NCBI GenBank assembly: GCA_024364735.1
Contig: JAGFNQ010000279.1
Location: 1,433,732 to 1,497,731, forward strand
Reading direction: 5' to 3'
DNA from: Boesenbergia rotunda
Taxonomy: Eukaryota > Streptophyta > Magnoliopsida > Zingiberales > Zingiberaceae
Length of the DNA: 64,000 bases
Shown here: positions 55,200 to 64,000 of the stretch, one piece after another
How the letters are laid out: each line of letters begins with the position of its first letter
Position numbering within the stretch: position 1 is the first letter of the stretch
Position numbers and translations under genes: made by a program
Notes under the pieces: model-generated
What the model saw: only the letters and a program-made list of their open reading frames with translations
The model's database searches: none
What the model was told of the DNA's origin: nothing

Positions 55200-55630
55200 G
55201 AGACCTGCGAGACTAGTTTCCAGGAGCTGAAGTAGCGGTTGGTATCCGCACTGGTTCTGGTGTTACCTTCGAGAGAGGACAGTTTCATTCTTTATACCGA
55301 CACGTCCTACCAGGGTTTGGGAGCAGTACTCATACAACACGGGCGAGTAGTCTCTTATGTTTCTTGGCAGCTGAAGGAGCATGAGAAGAACTACCTTGTT
55401 CATGATTTGGAGTTGGCCGATATCATCTTTACACTGAAGATCTGGAGGCATTTTCTGTATGGTATCACTTTCAAGATCTTCACAGACCATAAGAGCCTCA
55501 AGTATTTGTTCACTCAAAAGGAGTTGAATCTCTGATAGAGGAGATGGATAGAGTTCCTGAAGAATTACGACTTCACCATTAGCTATCATCCTGGGAAAGC
55601 TAATGTAGTCGCCGACGCACTGAGCAAGAA
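55200..55630 (+). pseudogene. RNase H of the second chromovirus
   Basis: FILYTDTSYQGLGAVLIQHG, YVSWQLKEHEKNYLVHDLEL, KIWRHFLYG and IFTDHKSLKYLFTQKELNL are classic Ty3 RNase H text. A TGA ends the open part at about 55535. Beyond it ISYHPGKANVVADALSKK shows the end of the domain. Confidence 0.85.
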
Positions 55631-55899
55631 GTCCAGAGGAGTTCTAGCTTGTCAGCGAGTGATGGTCACAAAATTGATTCAGGGTTTCTCAGAGTTGGGG
55701 GTTAGAGGAGCTGACTCAGACCAAGAGAGGTTTGCTAGTGACCATGGTTGCTCATTCAGCGATCAGATTGAGGATCAGAGAGGCGCAGGCCAATGATCAA
55801 CATCTGTAGTTCCTTGGCAACCGTGTAACCTCAGGACAGCAGTCTGCCTTCACTCGAGATGATGAGGGCATCCTATTTTTCTGAGGGAGGTTGTGCGTG

Positions 55900-58559
55900 C
55901 CAGAGTCGCACCCTGTCTTGGAGGAGCTGCTATAGGAGAGGCATTGCTCGCGGTTTGCTATTCATCCGGGTGGGACTCGTATGTACCACAACTTGAGACG
56001 TTCCTATCAGTGGAACAATATGAAGAGGGACATCGTAAATTTTGATGTCAGATGTCTAGTATGCCAGCAAGTTAAGGCTAAGCACCAGAGACCTGTTGGG
56101 TTACTTCAGAGGATTCTCATTCCTGAGTGGATGTGGGAACACATTACCACGAACTTCGTGGTGGGTTTGCCTAGGACCAGAAGAGACCATGACGCGATTT
56201 GAGTAATCGTTGATTGATTAACCAAATCTGTGCATTCCTTAGCTATCCGGAGGATAAATTCTTTGAACAGATTGGCCGAGCTATATTGCCGAGAGATCGT
56301 TAGACTTCACGGTGTTCCACTGAGCATCATTTCAGACAGAGACTCATGATTTACTTTCTGATTCAGGCAGAGTCTACAGAAGGCCATGGGTACAGAGTGT
56401 TGGTGCAGGAAGCACCATATCGAACTTTGTTTTGATATTGGCAAAGGATTCAAAGTTAAGTTTGTTTGTGATCTAACAAGTTACTCTAGTGTGTAGAGAC
56501 AAAGTCCTAGTGAAGGAATGCTAGGCACCTGGCGAAGGACTGCTAGGCACCTGGCGAAGGACTGCCAGTATCCAAGCCCTAGCGAAGGACTGCTAGGCAC
56601 CTGGCGAAGGACTGCCAGTATCAAAGCCCTAGCGAAGGACTACTAGGCAACTGGCGAAGGACTGCCAGTATCCAAGACCTGGCAAAGGACCGCCAGGCAA
56701 AAGTCCAACCAAAGGAGCGGTTGGCATCAGGTAAATTCTCCCGAGAGGAGTAGGTGAGGACGCGTTCCCCGTCGAGGGAACAGTAGACGTCAGTTCGACC
56801 TAGGGCTCCATTTTTGGAGACCAAAGTCAGAACCAAGACAGCTAAGGCTGTATAAACTAATTGTTTTATTGTGTTTTGGACTAACCCTGGATGCAGGACC
56901 GAAGGAACGTGTGTTTGCAACTCAGAGAGCCTCAAAGGAGTGAGGCAGCAGCTAAGCAGGGCGCCCTGAGTGTCCAGGGCGCCCCCAAGGTGAACCAGAA
57001 CCAAGTGAAGCAAAAAGGGCTTCGGCTGCTTACTGGGCAGGGCGCCCTCAGCAGCCAAGGCGCCCTCGTCAGCCAGGGCGCCCTCAGCAGCCAGGGCGCC
57101 CTCAGCAGCCAAGACACCCCATACCCAAGACTGCGAAGCTTCAGCTTTATCCACAGCCGAGATTTCTGCGCGGAAGAAGTCAGCCAAGGCGCCCTCAGCG
57201 ACCAGGGTGCCCCCAGAGTCAAACTTATCCCTATTCGGATGGGATAACGTTTGACCGAGCTAAATCCGGATCGGCTGACACGTGGCAGGGCGCCCCCGAC
57301 GTCTAGGGCGCCCCGGAGTGCTATAAATAGCACCCAACGCCCAAGCCTTCGACAACAACTTCGTACCAAAGCTTCCACGCTCTTCTGTGCTCATGCCTTG
57401 CTCCGGAAACTGCCCAACTCGAGCGACGATGTCCCGCTGCTCCGGAAAGTCAACCTACAACTGGACGTCGGTAAAAGAAGAGATTTTTTTTATTAAAAGT
57501 TTATGGTGCTATACTTGTAAATCTATTTTTGTAAACTGAATTTGCGTTCCTATAGAATTGCCCAAAGTAAACGATCAACGATCGTGGGCCTTGGAGTAGG
57601 AGTCGACCTAGGCTCCGAACCAAGTAAAAAATACTGTGTTCGCGTGTTTTAATTTCTTTCCGCTGTGCAAATTGCTCTCTCCATAAATTCGAAAAGTTTA
57701 CCGATATTCACCCCCCCCTCTATCGGCTCTATCGATCCAACACAGAGCTCCAGTTTAGTTCAGCTTTCTATCCACAGACAGACGGGCAATCAAAGCGTAC
57801 CATTCAGACATTGGAGGATTTCCTGAGGGCTTGTGTTATAGATTTTAGAGGCAGCTGGGAGGACCATTTACACCTAGTTGAGTTTGTCTATAACAACGAC
57901 TATCATTCGATGATTCAGATGGTAGCGTATGAGGCATTATATGGTAGGGTGTGTCAGACAACCACCCTCTTGGAGAAGGTTGGGGAATCCCAGTTGCTAG
58001 GACCATAGAGAGATCAGCAGGAGGCAGAGTTGGTTCGTATTATCAGGAAGAGGATGTCAGAGGCACAGGACCGTCAGAAGAGTTATGTAGATCAGAGATG
58101 GAGACCTTTGGAGTTCTCCGTAGGCAATCGTGTTCTTCTACAAGTTTCAGCCACCAAAGAGGTGAAGAGGTTTAGCCTTCGAGGTATGTTAGCTCCACGG
58201 TACATTGGACCTTTTAGATTTTAGAGAGGATTGGAATCGTAGCTTACCAATTGACACTTCCCCCGTCTCTCGCTGACGTTCATGATGTATTCCATGTTTC
58301 CGTGCTGAAGAGATATGTGTCAAACCCTTCGCATTTGTCTGAGGTACCGATCACATTTCAACCAGACGCAACTTACAAGGAGGTACCTGTGCAAATTTTG
58401 GAGCACAGGGAGCATCAACTACGGAACAAGATAATCCGGCTGGTTAAAGTCGGATGGCAGCATCATTCTGATGCAGAGGTGACCTGGGAGTTCGAGGATA
58501 CTATCAGAGCTACTACCCCCACTTGTTTACTTGAGATACATATGATTTATTTCATTTAG
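55900..58559 (+). pseudogene. Integrase of the second chromovirus, split by a solo LTR
   Basis: Zinc region: HPGGTRMYHNLRRSYQWNNM, CLVCQQVKAKHQRP. Core: TTNFVVGLPRTRRDHDAI (the first Asp, usually MDF, is now TNF), a TGA, then SDRDS before the insertion at 56398. After the LTR and the CAGAG duplication: FYPQTDGQSKRTIQTLED (the Glu, usually TER, is now SKR), YEALYGRVCQ, RPLEFSVGNRVLLQVSATK and LAPRYIGPFRF. The chromodomain-like end is VTWEFEDTIRATTP. Catalytic residues are lost, so it is inactive even apart from the insertion. Confidence 0.87.
56398..57742 (+). mobile_element. Solo LTR of the gag-only copy-3 family
   Basis: TGTTGGTGCAGGAAGCACC to CGATCCAACA, 1345 bp, with a perfect CAGAG duplication (56393-56397 and 57743-57747). 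Array 1 at 56508-56700 has about 8 units (14 in the other copy), which explains most of the length difference. Array 2 (56960-57315) is rich in CAGGGCGCCCTCAGCAGC units. The TATAAATA box (57322-57329) follows within about 8 bp. Repetitive reading frames on both strands across array 2 are artefacts. Confidence 0.92.
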
Positions 58560-58663
58560 TATTTGTACTGCATGACTTTCGTTTAGTATCTTGCATTGTA
58601 TGATCATACTTGGCACATGTAGATAACAAATTTGGGGATAAAATTTTTGTTAGTGGGGGAGAA

Positions 58664-60428
58664 TGTAAAATACCACAAATTTAGAGGGTTTAAGTGCTAA
58701 TTTAACCTAAAATAGCAACTCAGGTGGAATAATATGAAGTTTAGGGGCTTAAGTGCAAATGAGCCCTAACTTAAAATCCCTCCTCTTCCTCACCTTCTCT
58801 TCTCTGCCTGCAATCGATCGTGAGTTCCCCTTTTTCAAGCAAGCTGACGCCACTTTCTCTCCTTCATCCTCTTCTTCTCCTCTGCGATTCTTCTTGTTCC
58901 CTTCGCCAGAGCTTGGCAAATCAGAGGTTTATCACCGGGCGCCACATTGGGGTTAGTTGATGGTGCCGATAGAGATTTCCCCTCGCTGCGATCATTGCAC
59001 AAAAGGCATAGTGGCAGAGAGGGTTGGCGATTGGGAGCAGTTAGGGTTTTATGTCGGCCGCCATTCATCTAGGTAAGCTCTCGCTTCTTTGATCTTGTCT
59101 TTGCCTTCCTTGGATTTATTATGTGATGAGATTGTGAGACCATCGCCAATTTTGTTTAGGGGTACCGATCTCCTTTATCCCAATGGGGATTCTGTTCTTG
59201 TTCCATTGGAGTAGATCTAGTGTTAGTAAGGGGTTGATTTTCCCTACCGGAACCTGTTCTTGGTGGATTGGGGCAGAGTTTCTGTTGGCAAAAGGTTTAC
59301 GTGAGGTTTTCATTTGGCTGTTTAAGATCTGAGTAGGATGATGATCCTGAATCTGTTCCGATTTAGTTTTCTAATGGGTGATGAACTGCTATGGATGACA
59401 ATTTAATTTTGAATTGGATCTCCATTGTTGTTAATTTTATTTACGGTTTAGGGAATGAGATCATGATTAACGGAGTTTATTTATTGTTGATTCGATTAGT
59501 GTATGAGTTGTGCATTAGCTCTTTCACTTATGCTTTGGTTTCCAAGATCTTGATTGAAGTTAGTTGGACTATGTTGGATTTATGCCGTGAGCAAACTGTC
59601 GAGGTTAGGCTTTGGTTTAGGATGCTTCTTATGGGGTTTCTTCTTTATTGTCGTGAGCCACATCTGTTAGAATGGATTGGTGGTTCATTCCTTGCTTCCT
59701 TTTAGCTATTGCTTCCTTTTAGCTATCGTGAGCTTGACCTTAGAGGACTTTTGAGGTTACCTTAACCTATACTAGCTAGATTTGATTATGGTTAGCTAGA
59801 TTGGGTTGGAGTTTTGATTAGGATTAGGCTAAACCTAAGTTGAGCCTAAGTCCTATAACTCAGGGTAATTTAGGATTTACCTTAATGCGACTTAATAATT
59901 AGTATAGCTAATTATTTTTGTATAAGTAGCTAAATAATTATGTCCTTTGATATATGACATTAACTTGGTTATTTCACTGCGGTTTATTCTGGATGGGGGG
60001 TTCTCTTCATTACGAGCACCGACATTGGAGACTGGTACCTTTGACTCTATATATGTAGATATTGTCAATTTCTATGCATGATTTATTTTGTGTAGCAGTA
60101 GGTTACCTTTATCTGCCTCTTATTTTTCTTACTTGATACTTACTGCTTGCCCTTTGAGTTGCTCTCTGTTTATTTCCATACGGTCTCGATACTTGTTATT
60201 CTTGCTCTATAGAATATACTTGTATGCATATGGGTGTAGAACTAGTGATATATCACCTCATACTCTGCATTTGGACGATCACTAGTTATACTTGGTGGTA
60301 AAAGGCGATTTGCTCGCTCCCAGCGTCCCCACCAACCCGTCCCAGGGCCAACACAGAGGAGGTAAATCACGGGGGCTACTAACCCAGATGTTGTGGCTAG
60401 TGCGTGGGGAGGGAGGGCACATTGGCTT
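58664..60428 (+). repeat. 3' LTR of the second chromovirus, truncated by a CACTA element
   Basis: It starts TGTAAAATACCAC right after the polypurine tract. Later segments (a phrase near 60065-60145 with GCATGATTTA...GCAGTAGG...CCTTTATCTGCC) parallel 1700-1770 of the first LTR, but overall similarity is weak. It is cut at 60428 by CACTACAAGAAAA. The LTR end GTGACA is not in the window. Confidence 0.8.
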
Positions 60429-60639
60429 CACTACAAGAAAAAAGGCCTATTGTGACATTTATTTTATGACACTTAATGGTAAATGTCATTATAAACTAAT
60501 TATAATGACACTTCTTAAAACAGATTAATTTTATAAATATACTATCTGATTAAACCTTCTATCATGACATAATTTTATAAATGTCCTTATAAAATAATCA
60601 AAATAATTTAACTTATTTAACGTAAACTTTTTCCTCCTC

Positions 60640-61160
60640 GCCTTGCCTACTCTACTTCCGGTCCTCTGAAAAATACAGCGCCAATTTTTCGCTCGCCCGC
60701 CAGCGCGAACCCTAAATCGCAGCGCATGATCCTCCTTTCACCTCCACCCTCACGCGTACCCTATCTACCTTTCTTTCTCCCTCGCGCTCTCTGCTCGATC
60801 GCTCTCCACCTACGCAATGCCGCCAACGAGCGCACCTTCATCAGCGTGGCCTCATTCCCTACTCGATCGACCCTCCCCCTACGCGAGCACCTCCAACCAG
60901 CGTCGTCTACCTCGTCGTTTGCCCCGTCGGCCACCAGCACCAACCACCAACTTCGTGTGCTCCGCCGGCTGCCAGTGTCGTCTGCTCCGTCGTCTGCCCC
61001 GTCGAGATCCGAACCCTAGGTTGCAGTTCTTTCCTCTTCCACCGTTTCGCCATCCGAACCCTTGGTTGCAAGTTTCTATGTGTTCTATTTCGTTTGAAGA
61101 TTTATAAGTATTTTTGTGTGATTTCTTGATTTCTGTGATCCGAACCGAAGGTTGCAAGTT
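60640..61160 (+). other. GC-rich gene-like block inside the CACTA element
   Basis: Its composition changes sharply from AT-rich to GC-rich, with GCGAACCCTAAATCGCAGCGC-like plant 5'-leader text. An open frame from 60726 (97 codons, Ser/Pro/Arg-rich) has no recognisable domain. The phrase GATCCGAACC...GGTTGCA recurs three times (61008, 61050, 61137), the last two followed by AGTTTCTATG. It may be the CACTA element's own first exon region or a captured host promoter and exon fragment. I cannot tell which. Confidence 0.4.
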
Positions 61161-61801
61161 TCTATGATATCTGTTCTTTTGAAGATTGAGTGATTTTTAT
61201 GCACAACCATCTTGCTTCAATAGATCTTTGATTTTGTTTTTGGTTGAACGAAATTTTAATGTAGAATTGTGGAACGAAATTTTGGTTGAACAAAAGTTCA
61301 TCTACTTCCTAAAATTACTCTCTGCTTTATGAATTTCAGTTCGTTATTTATTGTTTAGGTTCGAGTTTAGATTGCTTTAATTACTAGTGATAGTTATTTA
61401 CTAGCAAGTATAACAAGTGATAGTATAGATGGAAGAATTGCATATTCTCATATGACTTGATTTAAGACTATAATTTGTCCCTCCATTCCTATAGTTATTG
61501 ATTAATTTCAGCAAGTCTAATTACTTTTTTTATATTGTATTGGGAACATAGACCAGTCAACACGAGTACTTGAAACTTAAGGCACGCGATGAAGCCTTGT
61601 AATGATCACAAAGGTGAACTATTCTAACCTTAATCTTGCTTATAATCCATGAGAAATTTACCTGAAGCATTCAAGTAGCAAGATTCTAAAACATGTTTGC
61701 AAATGATAGAAATCTATTGGGTGAGGATTTGGGTCCGCTTTCCATCAAAGAACTAAACAACTTGAGTGACAACTTGATGTCTCATTAAGACAAATAAGAT
61801 C
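61161..61801. other. CACTA internal noncoding stretch
   Basis: AT-moderate sequence with no coding or repeat signal that I can support. It ends at the copia LTR start (61802). Confidence 0.5.
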
Positions 61802-63909
61802 TGTTGATGCAGTCTGACCCTGATTGTTGTTTTGGTGTTGACATCGATTTTAGTTTAGGTTGATGATTATGATTATGATTAAGTCCTGATCGGGGATTAG
61901 GCATGGTATGGAAAATCCTAGCTTGGAGGGCTAGGTGTTGGAAAATCCTAACCTGGAGGGTTAGGTGTGGAAAATCCTATCTTGGAGGGCTAGGTGTTGA
62001 AAAGTCCTAATTCGGAAGGGTTGGGTGAAATTCCTAGCTTGGAGGGCTAGGTGAAAAGTCCTAACTTGGAGGGTTAGGTGAAAAGTCCCAACTTGGAGGG
62101 TTAGGTGAAAAAGTCCTGGCTTGGAGGGTCAGGTCCTAGCTTGGAGGGCTAGGTCTGGAAAAGTCCTAATTCGGAAGAGTTGGGTGAAAAGACCTAGCTT
62201 GGAGGGCTAGGTGAAAAGTCCTAACTTGGAGGGTTAGGTGAAAAGTCCCAACTTGGAGGTTAGGTGATGAAATCCTAGCTTGGAGGGCTAGGTTGAATGA
62301 AATCCTAGCTTGGAGGGCTAGGTTTGAGTCCCTGGATCGGTCTGGTGACCGATCAGGGAAGTTGGCACGCTGCTCCTTCGTGGATCGGTCTGGTGACCGA
62401 TCCAGCGATGACTGATGGGTCTGGTGACCGATCAGGGAGCACACAGTGAGGTTGGGAACCTACTGTGTGGCTCCTGATCGGTCTGGTGACCGATCAGGGA
62501 GCAGGCCGTTGCCTCATTGCTTGGCTCCTGATCGGTCCGGTGACCGATCAGGGAGCAGGCAGCTTCCTCACTGCCTTGCTCCTGATCGGTCTGGTGACCG
62601 ATCAGGGAGCATACAGTGAGTTGAGTTCCCCCGCTGATCAGTTCTTGAACGGTCCGGTGACCGATCAAAGACTTAGGATTTGATTTCCGTGGTTACTGTT
62701 CACTCAGACGTGACCGATCAGGCTTGAGCCTGATCGGACAGTGTCTATCCTGATCGGTGTGGTGACCAATCAGGCTTCACTCTGATCGGTCTGGTGACCG
62801 ATCAGGCTTGTGTCACCGCGAGAGCTGGGAGTCCTAGCAAAGCGGTGGATCGGTCTGGTGACCGACCCACAAGCCCTGGATCGGTCCGGTGACCGATCAC
62901 TTTAATTCAAATTGCACTGTCAGACGCTCTGATCGCGTCTGACCGTATTCGATTCTCTACATTTGATCTCTGATACGTGATTTACTGAGTGATATGCTGT
63001 GCTAATACTCTGATTAAGCTGCAGGTGACAGGGAAGGATTCAAACACTCAAGGAAAGTCAATGGAGGCCTTTCCTTAGAGCAGGTTTGTCTGTTTTCCAT
63101 CTCAAGTTGCAACGGACGCTGGCGCTGGATGGAGCTGCTGACTGGGGCTGGTCTGAGGGAAGCTCAGGGAGTCCAGAAGAGCTCAGTGGTGGCTGGTGGT
63201 TGCAGGGGAGCAGATGGAGGCTGCAGTGAGGTGGTGTCACCTGGCGCTCAAGAGGGAAACAAAAGGAGCGGTGTGGAGCAGAGCAAGAAGAACTTCTTGG
63301 TTGCCTTGGTTTTGTGCTGCGATTTCTTGCTGCGTGCTTGTACTCTTGGCTGATCATCCACTCTTGAGAAAGCTACTGTGATTTTTGAAGCAACCATCCC
63401 TTGCTTGAGCACTTGGAGGAAGGAACAAGAGGCTTTGAGTCCAACAGCGAGAAGACACGGAGAAAGGGTTCTTGCATGAGATCGTCGCTGAGTGGAGCTC
63501 GGAGGATGCTTGTTGTGTTCTTGTCTGTGCTAAGTGCTAAGTAAGATCTTTCTTGTGTTTCATTGTGCTAAAAACTATATCTTTGATTGAAATGCTGTGG
63601 AGAGGTTACTCCACCGAGAAGGAGGTTTCTTTCTATCCGGATCTTCCGGAGCTTGATCTGTTGACGATCAAGGGATCGCCCACCATAAGGGCACGCCAAG
63701 GAGTAGGGGCATGTTATCCCCGAACCTTGTAAACCCTCTTGTTAGCGTCTTGCATTTGTGCTTAGCTTAGGGTTCTAGTTTTCTGCATACTCTGTTTCTA
63801 TTCTTTCCGCTGTGCTACTAAACGGTTTAAGTGTAGAATTTTGATAAGTGCTAAAGTTCAAGTGATTGGCTATATTCACCCCCCTTCTCTAGCCATCCGA
63901 GTTCCAACA
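61802..63909 (+). repeat. 5' LTR with two repeat arrays
   Basis: TGTTGATGCAGTCTGACC to GAGTTCCAACA, 2108 bp. Array 1 (about 61910-62325) has 15 units of about 27 bp built on CCTAGCTTGGAGGGCTAGGT / CCTAACTTGGAGGGTTAGGT. Array 2 (about 62336-62895) has at least nine GATCGGTC-TGGT-GACCGATC palindromes, partly in a tandem unit of about 57 bp. Near the end TTCACCCCCCTTCTCTAGCC matches the SIRE-type LTR ending. No clear TATA box was found after array 2. Confidence 0.9.
62473..62498. repeat. Example of the 11-bp-stem palindrome in array 2
   Basis: CCTGATCGGTC (62473-62483), loop TGGT, GACCGATCAGG (62488-62498): a perfect 11-bp stem. Near-identical copies are centred near 62355, 62395, 62425, 62545, 62600, 62660, 62805, 62855 and 62893. 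Confidence 0.88.
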
Positions 63910-63928
63910 AGTGGTATCAGAGCTTGGG
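63910..63928 (+). promoter_or_regulatory. Primer binding site of the SIRE-type element
   Basis: AGTGGTATCAGAGCTTGGG directly after the LTR end CCAACA; initiator-tRNA-Met type. Confidence 0.92.
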
Positions 63929-63967
63929 GCTCTGTTTTTACGGATTAAGAACCGAGAGCTATCATCC

Positions 63968-64000
63968 ATGGCGTTGAGAGAAGGCTTTAACACCACCCGA
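63968..64000 (+). CDS. Start of copia gag (truncated by window end)
   Basis: ATG at 63968-63970 begins MALREGFNTTR, 11 codons, all open. Position (about 40 bp after the PBS) and sequence style fit the first codons of a SIRE-type Gag. It is the only coding start in the window with no visible damage, but too little is present to judge the gene. Confidence 0.6.
   Translation, partial: MALREGFNTTR

Larger units (their letters stand above)
51649..58663 (+). mobile_element. Internal region of a decayed Tekay-like chromovirus
   Basis: A PBS-like TTTTATCAGAGCC starts at 51651. Gag, protease, RT, RNase H and integrase follow in Ty3/gypsy order, and GTTAGTGGGGGAGAA forms the polypurine tract at 58649-58663. 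Every domain is cut by stops. A solo LTR (56398-57742) interrupts integrase. Confidence 0.88.
60429..64000 (+). mobile_element. CACTA-type DNA transposon, left end (interrupted, right end outside window)
   Basis: CACTACAAGAAAAAAGGCC at 60429 is a canonical CACTA terminal inverted repeat. Subterminal repeats of TGTGACATTTA / AATGTCATTATA / ATGACACTT type follow to about 60600 in both orientations, as expected for transposase binding sites. The 3-bp target would be CTT (60426-60428). The complementary terminus CTTGTAGTG is not seen before 64000. A copia element has inserted at 61802. No transposase domain is visible in the part present. Confidence 0.8.
61802..64000 (+). mobile_element. 5' end of a SIRE-type copia element
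   Basis: 5' LTR 61802-63909, PBS at 63910 and gag start at 63968; the rest lies beyond the window. Left flank AGATC (61797-61801) would be the target duplication. Confidence 0.88.

Noticed and set aside
56621..57187. 188-codon minus-strand frame with repeated ALAAEG units
   Set aside because: This is the antisense reading of the GGCGCC array in a solo LTR; its periodicity follows the DNA repeat, and frames open on several strands at once.
59391..59705. 104-codon hydrophobic frame in the 3' LTR of the second chromovirus
   Set aside because: Hydrophobic T-rich translation inside an LTR, without a counterpart in the related LTRs.
61910..62325. CRISPR-like array (27-bp units)
   Set aside because: Units are contiguous variants without unique spacers, and the context is a plant LTR.
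62166..62683. Repeat proteins with RSPDRS or IGHQTDQE units
   Set aside because: They are translations of the GATCGGTC palindrome array on both strands; palindromic DNA gives open frames both ways. No evidence of a gene.

Overview
The window is an intergenic block of a large, repeat-rich flowering-plant genome. I find no intact host gene, no rRNA gene, no functional tRNA gene and no CRISPR array. Nearly every base can be assigned to LTR retrotransposons nested inside one another, plus the start of one CACTA DNA transposon. A monocot is likely, and I lean towards Zingiberales from the general look of the LTRs, but that is an impression and not a demonstration.

Layout. 1-211: the end of a copia-type element (polypurine tract and LTR start). 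About 212-3286: a Tekay-like chromovirus LTR. 3287-5113: AT-rich DNA with diverged repeats and a gag scrap. 5114-22957: a decayed Ty1/copia element with 530-bp LTRs. Its 5' LTR is split by a minus-strand gag-only element (5274-13001), which itself holds a solo copia LTR (6978-9071); its leader holds a 3.3-kb gypsy-type solo LTR (13413-16749). 22958-26095: AT-rich DNA and three LTR fragments. 26096-30990: a second minus-strand gag-only element, cut at its right end. 30990-47802: a third, plus-strand, gag-only element lacking its 5' LTR and split by a chromovirus (35006-46098), whose own 5' LTR contains a solo LTR of the same family (35281-37460). 47803-60428: a heavily decayed chromovirus with a partial LTR insertion (50568-51648) and a solo LTR (56398-57742). 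60429 to the end: a CACTA element carrying the 5' LTR, PBS and first gag codons of a copia element (61802 onward).

Several insertions are fixed exactly by target-site duplications read in the sequence: ATTAT, GTATC, TTTTA, GGAGG and CAGAG are perfect; AAATG/AAGTG and ATTTT/ATTTC are near matches. These give the order of events: four layers deep at 35-37 kb (solo LTR in chromovirus in gag-only element in chromovirus LTR) and three layers deep at 7-9 kb.

The most unusual signal is in the LTR promoters. At least five otherwise different LTR families carry a small array of a family-specific DNA palindrome (ACCAGTCGACTGGT, TGAGGCGCCTCA, GGGCGCCC or CCTGATCGGTC...GACCGATCAGG). Wherever a TATA box is visible, the array ends about 8-50 bp upstream of it or encloses it. 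One palindrome is shared between a copia-type and a gypsy-type family. A second minisatellite (core CCTAACTTGGAGGGTTAGGT) is shared by the LTR at 61.9-62.3 kb and the internal tail of the gag-only elements, with a 25-nt exact identity. This looks like modular exchange and rapid turnover of promoter-proximal repeats among retrotransposon families. No coding sequence here appears functional, except that the gag start at 63968 is still open where the window ends.
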